Source: Collimonas silvisoli (lineage in GTDB: Bacteria; Pseudomonadota; Gammaproteobacteria; Burkholderiales; Burkholderiaceae_D). Taken from it: DNA of 55,931 bases. This document shows positions 40,241 to 50,472 of this stretch, piece by piece. The notes beneath the pieces are model-generated. The model was not told the DNA's origin. It ran no database searches and was given only the letters and a program-made list of their open reading frames with translations. The position numbers and the translations under genes are program-made. The stretch spans positions 1 through 55,931 of the forward strand of contig NZ_JAGQEG010000033.1 in assembly GCF_018305005.1 (NCBI RefSeq). The letters run 5' to 3'. Within the stretch, counting starts at the first letter, position 1. Each line of letters begins with the position of its first letter.

Positions 40241-43200
40241 CTAAGCTTTAACACCCTTGCGTCGAGCGGTTCCAGTGAGACGCACCGGTGAACCCGAGAT
40301 AGGGACGTTAGCCTTGATGACCAAGGTTCCGCTCGCGGTACCCGCCGCAGTCGGCGCGAACACTACATTGATCGTGCACCTGGCATGGGCGGCCAGGACC
40401 GCATGGCAGGAGCCGCCTGGCGTCGCCCGGGCGAACGGCCCGGTGAATGTCAGGCTGATGTCCTTCAGTGCGGCGTTTCCGGTGTTGTGCAGCATCAGGG
40501 TTCGCGACTCTCTGGTCATATTGATCCCAGCATTTTGGAACAGCGAGGAGATCGACGTTAATTTATCTTTTTCTTTATCGCCCACCGTATTTCGGAATAG
40601 CAATGCGACCGGCGTTGCGTTATTGAGCACTGCATTTCCGAACGCCAATGCGATCGGCGTTACATTTGCGATCGGGGCGGGCGCTACCGCCAACTCGACC
40701 GCGCCGATATCGTAGCCGCCGGCTTGCGGCCTTCTGGTGCCAAAGATGTCATATGGAGGCGCATTGACCCCGGTGGCGGTATTGATCGCCGGCGACCCCG
40801 CCGCAATGGAGTAGTTGCCAAGCGGCGCACCGTAGCCGGGAGCCCCGGATGCGACGGTCGTATTGGACAAAGACAGCGGTCCGTAGAACATATTGATCCA
40901 CTGGTTGCCTTCATCCGGCGTTGCCGCAGGCATCAAGGTGAACAAGGGGTTGGGCAGGACCGCATCGGCGATGCCTGGAGGCACGGCGTAGCCGTTGCCG
41001 CCACCTTCCGGCGGCACCCGCGAACCGTTGCAGTACTGACTGACAACGCCTGGATTGGCGCCCAGGTTGTGTGCCCCCGGATAGTCGGCGGCGTCAGTCA
41101 GGATCGAGTACCGCGGGCTGAGCGCCAAGCCCGAGCCATGGTCGCTCGGCCCCCCGTCGCCAAAGGCGCCGATGTCCCAGTAGACCGCGTTAGGGTCGCA
41201 ATAGCCCGTTTGATGGCCGGCCTGGTTCAAGGCCGGATTCAGCGTCACCAGGTTTTGCAAGCCCGGTATTGCTGGATTAGGGCCGCCAACGGTGATATAG
41301 AACGAGCGGTTCTGCCAGAACAGATTATTGGTCAGCACCGGGTTCGAGAAACACGCGCTCGGCACCGGGTTGGCAGAGCAATTAACGCCGGTCTGTGCCG
41401 CGATCAGGTTTGGCGTGTTGCGCGCCGTCTCCAGACCTGCCGGCTCATATTGCGAGGTGGTGGTCGGGCTGCAGGTCGTGTCCGCGCCAACTGTGGTGCA
41501 GTGCGGTGGGCCTACATTGGCCTGGGTGGCTGCGGCCGTGTTGAACAGTACTCCTGCCGAAGCAGTCGCGTCGTTGGAAACGATCGTGTTGTTGATGATG
41601 TTGACGCGCACCGCATCCTGCAGCGAGACGCCGCCTCCGGCCCAGCCGGCGACGTTATTCGCAATGATGTTGTTGGTGACGGTGACCTTATACCAGTCAT
41701 TCGGCCTGTGAGGGCTGCGCTGGACGTCGGTGCCGTTGATGCTTTGCAGCCGCAGGCCGCCGCCTTTACCGCTTTCGGCGGTATTGCCGACGATCAGGTT
41801 ACTGTCGATCATCAGCCCGGGCCCGGCGCCGTCGGCAAGCTCCGGCGCGCAGTCCATGTCGATCACCGAGTTCTCGCAGAAAGTACCGTCCGGGGGCACG
41901 CCTTGGGCGATGATGCCGCCGCCGTAGGTGGGCAAGGTCGGATTGTTGCTCTGGTTGAACAGGACCCAGTTATGCGAGATGTCGCCGTTATAGCTGAAGC
42001 CGAAGTGCGCGACACCGCCGCCGTCGCCGCTGCTCATGTTGCCGCACACCCAGTTGTAGTTGAAGCGGTAGTTATCGGCGCCCGAGCAGAAGGTGACGCC
42101 GCCGGCCGAGGACGGCGTGGTCGAGTTGATTTCGTCGCCGTAGGCAGCGTTCAACATGACCGCATTGTGATGCACGTTCACATGGGTGTTGTACTCGAAC
42201 GGTAACTGGGTGATGCCATCCGCAGACATGGTCCCGGGCGGAACCTCCACCAGGCCAACGGTAATGCCGCCGGTGAGCGTTCCGGCATTGCCGAAGACCC
42301 GGTTGTTGGAGACTTCCGTATAGTGGTTCCAGCCGTGCAAGAAGATGCCGCCGCCGCCTTGAGAGCTATTGGTGAAAGTGATGCCATCGATGCGCGACGG
42401 GTTGCAGAAGAAGTCGCTTGGATAGTTGGTGCAATCCGCGTTGCTGGGAGGGAAAGTGAGCTGCGTGCAGACGGCGTCGTCAGTCGTGCCGAAGCAGTTG
42501 GGGTCGGCTTGCAGCACGCCGCCTACCAGCACGTCCCGTGCTCCTTTTGCCAGGACCGTGATGGCTGCGCCTTCATATGCGCCCAGCAGCGTGGGTTCTA
42601 TCAGGAGCTCGCCCAGATTGCCGTTAAGGTTACTGTCCCAACTGATAACAGGCTCACCCGGTATCCCATCCACCTTGCGCTGCATGGTCGGCGCACAAGA
42701 GTATGTGCCGGTCGGGTCATAAGGGTTGCCCGATGAAATCACGCCACCGTTGAGTGACACGCCAAACAGACAGTCAACCTGGCGCCGCCAAGGATCCATC
42801 TTGCCCGAGGGGTGGGTGTTGGCGTTGACCGTCACGGAGGCAGCGCCTACGCCTTGCAGGCGGAGCGGCTTCCACATGAGCAGCATTTCGCTATAGGTGC
42901 CCGGGCCGACGATCAGCATGTCGCCTGGGGTAGCGTTGTCGATCGCGCTCTGGATAGCGTTACCCGCGGCATTTTCGCCATTGATGTAAGTCGGCGTGTT
43001 GCCGCCGATGGTCACGGTAACCGTGTCGATCGATTTCTTGCCGTTGCCGGCCGTGATCACCAGCTCGCCGCAAGTGGCCGGCAGCAGCGTGCCGCGTTGC
43101 TGGATCGGGCAGCTCGACTGCGCCGGGCTCAACAACGGCGCCAGCACCTTGATCTGCGTATCGCTCCATGAGGTCACCGTCGCATTGACGCCGCCAATCG

Positions 43201-46200
43201 TTACCGATCCGCTGCCCTGCGTTGCGCCGAAACCATAGTGGCGCGTGATGAACTTCTGGTTGTAGGGCGCCGTGGTGGCTGAAGGTCCGGAGTAGGCATG
43301 GTTCAGTACCGTGGCGTCACCGGTGTTATTGATCGTGTTGATCGTCAGTACGCTACCCGCCACTTTGACCCAGGGACCGGCGCCGCCGCCGGCAAGCGTA
43401 TCGCCAGCCACTGTCGAAATGGCAGGTGTAGCGTCCGGATAGGCGCAGTCAGGCGGGTTGTAGCCTTCGGCGAAGGCCGAGACCGGCACCACCGGCGTAT
43501 CCATGTACTGGGTCGATCCGGGCATGAACGGAATCTCGTAACAGAACTGGCTGTAGGCCGGATTGAACAAGGGGTCGAGCATGGTCTGGCCAGGGTGCGC
43601 CGGATCGGGGATCGGGCCTGGGTCGTTCATGCAGACGACCATCATGGTGGGGGCGTAGCCGGTTGGATTCGGCGGATTGACTTGCCAGGTCGAATAATTC
43701 AAGCCGTTGTAAATGCCCCACTGGTCGGAATACGTGCGGGATATTTCATTGCCGGCGAAATCCTTGAAGGAGATCGGCACGTTCGGAACCGCGAATTTCT
43801 CGCCGAACTGCGGCGAGTACGGATCGAATTCGGAAGAAAAATCGTCCAGCATGAAGCCAGTGTAGTGCGCTGCGACGTGGGCGGAACTGAACACCCAGAA
43901 TTTCGCCAGCACCGTCATCTGGTTATCCAGCTGCACTTCCTTGCGGTCGCACAGGTGCCGCGAAGCCCCCGCGAACGGCGCTACTTCCTGTGCCCCCGGG
44001 AACAAGCTCATATAGTCGGGCACGATGCGCAGTGCGCCGACGCAGGGCCAGAAGGCTTCGACACTGCCGGTGTCGCCCTCATGCCGGGGGAAAGTAGTCG
44101 AGCCCAGATCCTGGGTCGGATTCTGCGCATTGTTCTGGTTATAGGAGGAATTCACCGCGGCCTGGTCGGGCACGATGAAGATGTTGCCGATGCCGGCGAA
44201 CTGCTGCGTCACCGGTGCAATGTAGTTGTCGCCGATGAGGATGTTCTTGTCTTCCTCTTTCACCAGTTCATAGCCAGGCGGCACGATGATTTCCACCACG
44301 TACTTGCCAGCGGGCAGCATGACGGTGCCGTCACCGCTCGGATTGGCGACGCAAACGGTACAGTTGCTGGCGGTCGGCTTGCCGGTGGTTGTACTGGTGG
44401 CCGTCACGCTGGGGAAATGATACATCCCGTCGAAAGGCGCAGGCTGCAGCTGGTTGAAAGCATGCATGCCGTCATAGCACTTGAACTGGCCATTTGCTGG
44501 CAGGGCACGGTGCGACGGATCGAGCCACTGGGTCGTGCCCTTCAAGGTAAAGAAGAAGGGATCGGTGCTTTCCTGGCCCGGACAGTTCATATTGGGCACG
44601 CCGTCCGAGCGGAAACCCTGGGCCCAATCGTCCCAGCTGCTGGTCTGGGTGGTATCGACCAGCGTCAAGGTAGCGCTGCCGTCCGGGGCCGTGTTCTTCT
44701 GATACAGGTTGACGGTCACGTTCGGCACGTTCGGCGTCCACTTGGTGTGGATCAGCAACGTGGGATCGTCGAATGGCCGGGTCGAGGCGTAAATCACCTC
44801 GCCTTTGATGCCGCCGTTCTCAGTCGGCGCGAACGGCGTCTTGCCGAACTCGATGAATGCGCTCTGGCCGGAGAAGCCTTGCCAGCCGACCGTGGTCACC
44901 GACGGCGGCTGGATGCTGCCGGTGGACGGATTGGCGGCACTGCTGCCGGGGCCGTTCTGGATCGAAAAGCCGGTGCAGTCCGCATTGTCGCAATACACCG
45001 CACCCGGTACCCGTTGCGCTACAGGGAGATGGGCCGTGGCCGATTCCAGCGTGTTGGCAAAGTTCGCGGCGATGGTCGAGGCGCCGCCGCCAGGGGTGCC
45101 GTCCGGCGGGCCGCCGGCGTCATACACCGTGTGCACGCCGGTCTGTTTGAAGCGCGTCGTGTCGGCTTCCACCACATACCAGTTAAACAAGGGGAACACT
45201 TCGTTGAACGGCACATAGCCGTTGAGGTCCGTGGTGCCGAAATTGGAAATGCTGCCATCGCGGAAGCGGACGATGGTCGGCACCAGCCCCAGTCCGGGCT
45301 CGTCAGCTTGGGACACGCCGTCGCCGTTGAGGTCGATGAAGGTCCGGGTGTAGAGATTGGTGTGCCATTGCAGCACCGGCAGATCGCCGACGTCTTTCAC
45401 CTGATTCCCCGTCAGTTGCACCGCCGTCGCCAGGCCGTCGACGATCTGGTCGTTCCATTGGTCAAGCACGGTCAGCCTGAAGGTGCCGTTGGGGATACCG
45501 CTGAAGCTGAACTTGCCGTCGGCGTCGCACTTGGTGAAGGCAATATCCTCGCCGTCCGGATCGCCCAGGCTGACATAGCACTGGGTGAAGCTCAAGGAGC
45601 TGCGCGAGCCGCTGCCGTAAAGATGTTCGTTAGGCGGACGGCTGTAGTGCAGATTGGTGATCCTGCCCGTGACCGAATTGGTGCACGAGATGCCGCTGCC
45701 GGATGGGGCGGCGTCGCACATCCCGGTTGCCTGCGCATTGGTGCGGCGGTCATTGATGATTTTCGGATTGGCGAAGCCGATGACGACGTGGAAGCCGGCC
45801 GGGCCGAACTCCTGGAAGTAGGCTGGCCCGCCTATCTTGATGAAAGCGTCATGGGATTTTTGTCCGTCCAGCGTGTTGGTCTGGTGCCACTCCTCTCCCC
45901 GGGCGATACGATCGGCTGCCGGCGTGGCGACCACAGCGTATTTGCCGGGCATCAGGTTGGCAATGATGGCCTGCCCGACCAGGGGCGAGAAGGTCTTGCC
46001 ATCCGACTCGTATTTCGGACAAGTTGGAATCATGCCGACCAGTCCGTCGGTCGACGCTGAAATCGGGCAGGCATTGAGTCCGGTGGAGGGATCGATCATT
46101 CCCTGCAGGGAGTTGGATAGCGGCATGTTGAACATGTCGTAGCTCATCTGTCCGGTCGGGTCGCCGGTGGCGCCGGCATCGTCCCAAAGCTTGATCTCAA

Positions 46201-48820
46201 ACCCTCCCAATCCGGGCTCGCGGGCTGTCCCGAAGGCAGCGGTGGCGATGCCGCCGCTGACGTCGAATTCACCATTCAGAGGGGCGTCATCCTCGAACAC
46301 AAACACCGAGATCTTGGCAGTCTGCATCGGCGTTTGCGGCACCAGCACGTTGACCGTTTTCATGGCGGGTGCGATCGGTGCGCCGCTCATGCTGTGGCCG
46401 CAGGCTCCGCTTCCAGGTGCAAAATCCGCGCCGCCAGGGCCTGAAGAGCAATCCAGAGCGATGCTGAATTGTCGCTGCGGCCCGGTCGGGTTGCTTGGAT
46501 CGACCGGTTTCGGAGCGCCTGCACCGCTACTGAATGAGTTACCGGCGTCGCCCGGCAAAATCGAGATGTAGTAATGCTTGGCCGGGTCTAGAGCGACCTG
46601 GCTGGGGTCGACTGCGACCTGTTGCACAGCGGTGGTACGGCAAGTGCCGTTGCCGATGTCGCACACGGCTGGCACGTGCGCATTGCTGACCGGGTCGAAC
46701 ACCGTCTGCCCTGCCTCGCAAGCGACTTTGCCGACACAGCCGGAAGCCACTACCGGCATGTAGCTGACATGGAAACTGGCGCCGAGGCTAGGCACCGGCA
46801 TGGGCGGGCAAGTGGCCGGCCGCGTGGCGGAGTTCACCTGGCATGCGGGGTCGATCTGGAAGGTGCGGTCTTCCTCGATGATCCAGCGGTAGTCGTTGAG
46901 CTGAACCGGAGTCGTCGTCTTCACGCTGGGCGCGTCAAATACTTTGACGACCAGGCCGCTGCCGCCCTTGAATGTCACAGTCACGGTGGCCGGAGCCGAA
47001 CTGGTGTTCTGCGAATTGATTGCTGTGTATTGGAATGACACCGTCGCGGTAGAGGCGCCGCTGGGGACGGTCGCCGGCGCCGCGTTGAAAGAGCCGTCCG
47101 GGTTCAGGGTCACAGTGCCGCCGACGACATTGGTGGCGGCGGAGGCATGCAAGGGATGTCCGCCGGGATCCTTATCGTTGCCCAGCACGCCGGGCGGGCT
47201 GATCTGCAGCCGCGAGGCGACGTAGCTGGTGTAACTGTCGTTGTTGGCAATCGGCGCGCCGCTCAGGCAGCCGGAGGCGGCGGTACAGGCGGCCAGGGTC
47301 ACTTGCGCCGTGATCGCCGGGTTGCCGTTCGCCATATAGGTAAAGCTGTCGGAGACGGTGCCGGCATTCGGCACATAGGTAAACGTGCCGTCCGGATTCA
47401 AGGTGAGCACGCCGCCGGCAGGCGGCGTCGCCACCTTGACGCCGTAGACCCGGATGTCGTTGGCGATCACGCCTTTGGCAGGATCCGAGACGGTCAGGGT
47501 ATTGCCAGGGACCAGGAAGTAATTGTCAGGATTGGCAATCGCATTCTGGGTGCCGGCCGCCACCGGCAGCGCGCCGCCGTTGACGCTGACATAGGCCAGC
47601 ATGCCGCCGTCGCGCTGATTGTTGGTGGACAGGCTGAGCTGGCGGTCGAACACGGGCAGCGCCAGGCCCCCCGCAGCCGGGGCATTCATCATCACATCGT
47701 AGGTCTTGCCGGCGGCCATGAATACTTCGCTCTGGACCCTGTGCATGCCGGGCAACGGATTGCCGTCTTCAGCGATGAGCGAGAAGCCGGAAACTGCCGG
47801 GTTGCCGGTTTGCGCGCCGACCACAGCAGGCACATGCATGCGCAGGCCGGCGTTGACGAAACGCAGCAAAACCTGGCCGGTAGCGGCAGGAGCGACAATC
47901 GAAATGGCGGACCTGGTTTCGTTGCCGCGGTCAAAGCTGACGCCATTGATCAGGTAGTAGCGCGGATCGTAATTCACGGCTGGCGGATAGCAGGTGTGAA
48001 AAGTCGGCGAGGCCGGATTGCCGCAGCCGCCGGGCTGGCCCGACCATACCGCTGTCTCGCTGAAGCCGGTAGTCGCTACTGCCGTCGCCACAGCGGTGTT
48101 TTGCGCAGCGTCGATTTCGCTCAGCAGCAGCGGCACATCGGCATCGTAGCCGATACCGGGATACGCCTGGGCCTGGGCAGGACCGTTGGCAGGAGTCCTT
48201 ACCACCAGCACGCCGTACAGGCCCATCGGTCCCTGAATCGAAGGATGCGTGCCCGACTCGATCAGGTAGGTGCCGGGTTTGAGGTTATTCCAGGTCATGG
48301 ACTGGGTCATGCCGTACGCTACTTCGGTAGCGAACGACTGCACCCGGGGCCCTTGGGCCGGCGGCGTGAACTTTGCTGGCGGGGTTAACACCGCGTTAGC
48401 GACGGGCCAGGTGGTCGCAGTCTTCGCCGAATGCGTAGGGCTTGGCGTGCTGGTTGCGGTACTTCCCAGGCCGCCGCCCAGCTGCCCTACGATCACCAGC
48501 GAAGTCGGCACGCTGGCCGGCAGGCTATTGGTGAGATTGATGGTCAGGGCTCCCGGCGGCACGGTAATCACCACCGGCGACCAGGCTGCCCCGGCGTTCG
48601 GGTTAGCGGCAGCGCAAGTGGCAGGCGCCACCGCAACTGCGCTGCAGGCGTAACCCCACATCGGCACCAGTTGTCCATCCGGGAGCGTGGCGTTGGCGGC
48701 CCGCGCCGTCAGATTGACGCTCTGTGCGAAGGCCCCGCCACTCGCCATGACTAACATCGATGCCGCTAGTCCTGCCTTGACCAAGCCTGACAGCATGGCT
48801 TTGACCTGATTGGTTCTCAT
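40241..48820 (-). CDS. Giant (2859-aa) secreted multicopper-oxidase-like multidomain protein
   Basis: Residues 1-33 are a signal peptide. About 35-415 are cupredoxin-like and resemble the next gene's product, but the copper motifs are gone: TSLVIVGQ (106-113) stands where HxHG belongs and GTYLIESGTHPS (183-194) where HxH belongs. Two Ig/cadherin-like repeats follow (LTLNPDGTFTYVP near 473; VTLNPDGSFNA near 572), then SdrD/carboxypeptidase-regulatory-like beta domains (about 650-1900; e.g. FIDLNGDGVSQADEPG near 1165), an IPT/TIG-like domain (near 1867), a right-handed beta-helix (about 1950-2650) and a C-terminal ASH-like domain (2710 on) with a basic end. GGAG precedes ATG 48820. Likely a surface scaffold of the oxidase system and a T2SS cargo. 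Mn oxidases such as MofA are also very large, but catalysis is not supported by motifs here. Confidence 0.8.
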   Translation of the reverse strand: MRTNQVKAMLSGLVKAGLAASMLVMASGGAFAQSVNLTARAANATLPDGQLVPMWGYACSAVAVAPATCAAANPNAGAAWSPVVITVPPGALTINLTNSLPASVPTSLVIVGQLGGGLGSTATSTPSPTHSAKTATTWPVANAVLTPPAKFTPPAQGPRVQSFATEVAYGMTQSMTWNNLKPGTYLIESGTHPSIQGPMGLYGVLVVRTPANGPAQAQAYPGIGYDADVPLLLSEIDAAQNTAVATAVATTGFSETAVWSGQPGGCGNPASPTFHTCYPPAVNYDPRYYLINGVSFDRGNETRSAISIVAPAATGQVLLRFVNAGLRMHVPAVVGAQTGNPAVSGFSLIAEDGNPLPGMHRVQSEVFMAAGKTYDVMMNAPAAGGLALPVFDRQLSLSTNNQRDGGMLAYVSVNGGALPVAAGTQNAIANPDNYFLVPGNTLTVSDPAKGVIANDIRVYGVKVATPPAGGVLTLNPDGTFTYVPNAGTVSDSFTYMANGNPAITAQVTLAACTAASGCLSGAPIANNDSYTSYVASRLQISPPGVLGNDKDPGGHPLHASAATNVVGGTVTLNPDGSFNAAPATVPSGASTATVSFQYTAINSQNTSSAPATVTVTFKGGSGLVVKVFDAPSVKTTTPVQLNDYRWIIEEDRTFQIDPACQVNSATRPATCPPMPVPSLGASFHVSYMPVVASGCVGKVACEAGQTVFDPVSNAHVPAVCDIGNGTCRTTAVQQVAVDPSQVALDPAKHYYISILPGDAGNSFSSGAGAPKPVDPSNPTGPQRQFSIALDCSSGPGGADFAPGSGACGHSMSGAPIAPAMKTVNVLVPQTPMQTAKISVFVFEDDAPLNGEFDVSGGIATAAFGTAREPGLGGFEIKLWDDAGATGDPTGQMSYDMFNMPLSNSLQGMIDPSTGLNACPISASTDGLVGMIPTCPKYESDGKTFSPLVGQAIIANLMPGKYAVVATPAADRIARGEEWHQTNTLDGQKSHDAFIKIGGPAYFQEFGPAGFHVVIGFANPKIINDRRTNAQATGMCDAAPSGSGISCTNSVTGRITNLHYSRPPNEHLYGSGSRSSLSFTQCYVSLGDPDGEDIAFTKCDADGKFSFSGIPNGTFRLTVLDQWNDQIVDGLATAVQLTGNQVKDVGDLPVLQWHTNLYTRTFIDLNGDGVSQADEPGLGLVPTIVRFRDGSISNFGTTDLNGYVPFNEVFPLFNWYVVEADTTRFKQTGVHTVYDAGGPPDGTPGGGASTIAANFANTLESATAHLPVAQRVPGAVYCDNADCTGFSIQNGPGSSAANPSTGSIQPPSVTTVGWQGFSGQSAFIEFGKTPFAPTENGGIKGEVIYASTRPFDDPTLLIHTKWTPNVPNVTVNLYQKNTAPDGSATLTLVDTTQTSSWDDWAQGFRSDGVPNMNCPGQESTDPFFFTLKGTTQWLDPSHRALPANGQFKCYDGMHAFNQLQPAPFDGMYHFPSVTATSTTTGKPTASNCTVCVANPSGDGTVMLPAGKYVVEIIVPPGYELVKEEDKNILIGDNYIAPVTQQFAGIGNIFIVPDQAAVNSSYNQNNAQNPTQDLGSTTFPRHEGDTGSVEAFWPCVGALRIVPDYMSLFPGAQEVAPFAGASRHLCDRKEVQLDNQMTVLAKFWVFSSAHVAAHYTGFMLDDFSSEFDPYSPQFGEKFAVPNVPISFKDFAGNEISRTYSDQWGIYNGLNYSTWQVNPPNPTGYAPTMMVVCMNDPGPIPDPAHPGQTMLDPLFNPAYSQFCYEIPFMPGSTQYMDTPVVPVSAFAEGYNPPDCAYPDATPAISTVAGDTLAGGGAGPWVKVAGSVLTINTINNTGDATVLNHAYSGPSATTAPYNQKFITRHYGFGATQGSGSVTIGGVNATVTSWSDTQIKVLAPLLSPAQSSCPIQQRGTLLPATCGELVITAGNGKKSIDTVTVTIGGNTPTYINGENAAGNAIQSAIDNATPGDMLIVGPGTYSEMLLMWKPLRLQGVGAASVTVNANTHPSGKMDPWRRQVDCLFGVSLNGGVISSGNPYDPTGTYSCAPTMQRKVDGIPGEPVISWDSNLNGNLGELLIEPTLLGAYEGAAITVLAKGARDVLVGGVLQADPNCFGTTDDAVCTQLTFPPSNADCTNYPSDFFCNPSRIDGITFTNSSQGGGGIFLHGWNHYTEVSNNRVFGNAGTLTGGITVGLVEVPPGTMSADGITQLPFEYNTHVNVHHNAVMLNAAYGDEINSTTPSSAGGVTFCSGADNYRFNYNWVCGNMSSGDGGGVAHFGFSYNGDISHNWVLFNQSNNPTLPTYGGGIIAQGVPPDGTFCENSVIDMDCAPELADGAGPGLMIDSNLIVGNTAESGKGGGLRLQSINGTDVQRSPHRPNDWYKVTVTNNIIANNVAGWAGGGVSLQDAVRVNIINNTIVSNDATASAGVLFNTAAATQANVGPPHCTTVGADTTCSPTTTSQYEPAGLETARNTPNLIAAQTGVNCSANPVPSACFSNPVLTNNLFWQNRSFYITVGGPNPAIPGLQNLVTLNPALNQAGHQTGYCDPNAVYWDIGAFGDGGPSDHGSGLALSPRYSILTDAADYPGAHNLGANPGVVSQYCNGSRVPPEGGGNGYAVPPGIADAVLPNPLFTLMPAATPDEGNQWINMFYGPLSLSNTTVASGAPGYGAPLGNYSIAAGSPAINTATGVNAPPYDIFGTRRPQAGGYDIGAVELAVAPAPIANVTPIALAFGNAVLNNATPVALLFRNTVGDKEKDKLTSISSLFQNAGINMTRESRTLMLHNTGNAALKDISLTFTGPFARATPGGSCHAVLAAHARCTINVVFAPTAAGTASGTLVIKANVPISGSPVRLTGTARRKGVKA

Positions 48821-48836
48821 CGCATTTCTCCTGCTT

Positions 48837-50462
48837 CTAATTGGCTTCGTTTATCAAGAAAGCCTGCGGATCCACGAGCATCATCATCATCATGCCGCCC
48901 GGGAAGATATTGCTGGTAGTGATCTCGCGTTCATTGTGCGAGTGCCACATGAAGGCAAAGCCTGCTTCGCTCTTCGACGGGTTAGCCTGCGTGTTGTTGG
49001 GCGGAATAGAACTCGCGGGGCCGACAGCGCGGGCGGTCGCATCCGGCCCGAGATAAGGACTGCCGCCATACCAAAAACCGTCGGTCAGGATGTTCGCATC
49101 GGGCAGCGTCACCGGGCCGCCGCTGCCGACCGCCCCGAACGCATGCGCCTCCAGCGGCTTGTCGTGATCCTGGCACCACTCGTAGTAGTTAGGCGCGAGC
49201 GGATCCGCCGTGTAATAACCGTTGGCGTCCGGAATGCAGACCACCGGCTTGCCGAGGTAAGCCGGGAATGCCTGGTCGGTGTACAGCGCGCCGGCGGTAT
49301 GGCCGTAGACGTCCCAGTTCAGCCCTCTGCCGGTCCAGTAGAAGATGCCGTCCATCGCCAGGCCCGGCGTGGTGGTGGTGGTGAACAGCAGCGGTCCGGC
49401 CGGCTTGGTCGGATCGGTCTGGCTGAGCAGCAGGTTGCCGTCGCGGGCGAGAATGCGGACGTGGTTGCCGTGCTCGTGGAACGGATGCTGCCAGCGGCCG
49501 TTGCCGATCACCCGCAACAGCACCAGCTCGCCGGGATGCATGTGCGGATTGCCGTTGTACGGCTGGTGCGGGTACTGCACCGCGTAGTTCGGATCCATGT
49601 CGTCAGGCATGGAGCGGCCGTTGATCAGGAAATAGGCTGGGTGGTAGGGCTCGGTCTCGACCACCATGCAACCGGTGGACTGGGCGCACGCCACGCCAGC
49701 CTGCTGCTGCGCCTGGGAGTGGATGCGCGGATCCATCTCGGCGAACTGGAACAGGTACTCGCGGTCGTAGCAGCTGGCGCTGTGGTTGTAAGCCGCTGCG
49801 GCGTTGCGGTAGTCGGGCTGGCCGTCCGGCAATGTCGCGGCGACGGCGCGGCAACCGGCCGGCACTGCGGTCGGCAACACGATGATCGCGCCGTACAGTC
49901 CCATCTCGATCTGCAGGTCGCTCTGGGTGCCGCTGTAGTAGCTATGGGTACCCGCCGTGCTAGCGATGAAGCTGTAGGTGACCGAACCGCCGTGCGCCGC
50001 TTCCCGCGTCAGCAGGCCAGGTACGCCGGTTGGCGTGGCGGGGCAAGATCCGTCCGGGTTCATGACGGCGGTGCAGACATTGAATCCGGGGAACAGGATC
50101 GAGGTATTGCCTGCCGCGGCCGGCAGGTTGTTGGTAAGTACCAGCGTCACCCTGTCGCCCTGGTGAACGATCAGGGTCGGCCCCGGCACCTGCATGCTCG
50201 GGCAGGCCGCCCCCGGCATCCCTGCCGGCGAAAAGCCGGACGGCGCCGTGCTGCAGCCGTAGCCCCAGGAATAGACGTTCATGCCGTCGGGCTGGCTGAT
50301 AGTGCTGTCCGCCGCATTCAGATTGAATGTCGTCCCCGTGATGCCCGGAGCGGCGGCTTGCACCGCCGGCGGACAGAGCAGCAAGAGCAGCAAGGGCAGC
50401 AAAAACGGCGCGGCGAGCCGCGCAAACTTCGCGCTCCGATGGTTGTCGATTATGTGGCTCAC
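48837..50462 (-). CDS. Multicopper-oxidase-like protein with C-terminal copper motifs only
   Basis: A 541-aa exported protein (signal peptide 1-37). The N-terminal cupredoxin domain is degenerate: NTSILFPG (119-126) and GTHSYYSGTQ (171-180) lack HxHG and HxH. The last domain keeps HPFHEHGNH (326-334; His326, 329, 331) and WHSH (506-509), but no HCH cysteine, so it cannot form a type 1 site. MMMMM (524-528) is striking. The GTG start at 50462 follows AGGAGAACAGCC. It has exactly the motifs missing from the downstream-numbered partner 50473-51972. Together they may make one active oxidase. Confidence 0.82.
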   Translation of the reverse strand: MSHIIDNHRSAKFARLAAPFLLPLLLLLLCPPAVQAAAPGITGTTFNLNAADSTISQPDGMNVYSWGYGCSTAPSGFSPAGMPGAACPSMQVPGPTLIVHQGDRVTLVLTNNLPAAAGNTSILFPGFNVCTAVMNPDGSCPATPTGVPGLLTREAAHGGSVTYSFIASTAGTHSYYSGTQSDLQIEMGLYGAIIVLPTAVPAGCRAVAATLPDGQPDYRNAAAAYNHSASCYDREYLFQFAEMDPRIHSQAQQQAGVACAQSTGCMVVETEPYHPAYFLINGRSMPDDMDPNYAVQYPHQPYNGNPHMHPGELVLLRVIGNGRWQHPFHEHGNHVRILARDGNLLLSQTDPTKPAGPLLFTTTTTPGLAMDGIFYWTGRGLNWDVYGHTAGALYTDQAFPAYLGKPVVCIPDANGYYTADPLAPNYYEWCQDHDKPLEAHAFGAVGSGGPVTLPDANILTDGFWYGGSPYLGPDATARAVGPASSIPPNNTQANPSKSEAGFAFMWHSHNEREITTSNIFPGGMMMMMLVDPQAFLINEAN

Positions 50463-50472
50463 GGCTGTTCTC

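Noticed and set aside
43298-46060. 920-aa plus-strand ORF inside the giant gene
   Set aside because: It is an antisense open frame caused by GC-rich codon bias, Arg/His/Val-rich, with no recognisable domain; other antisense frames in this region are the same.
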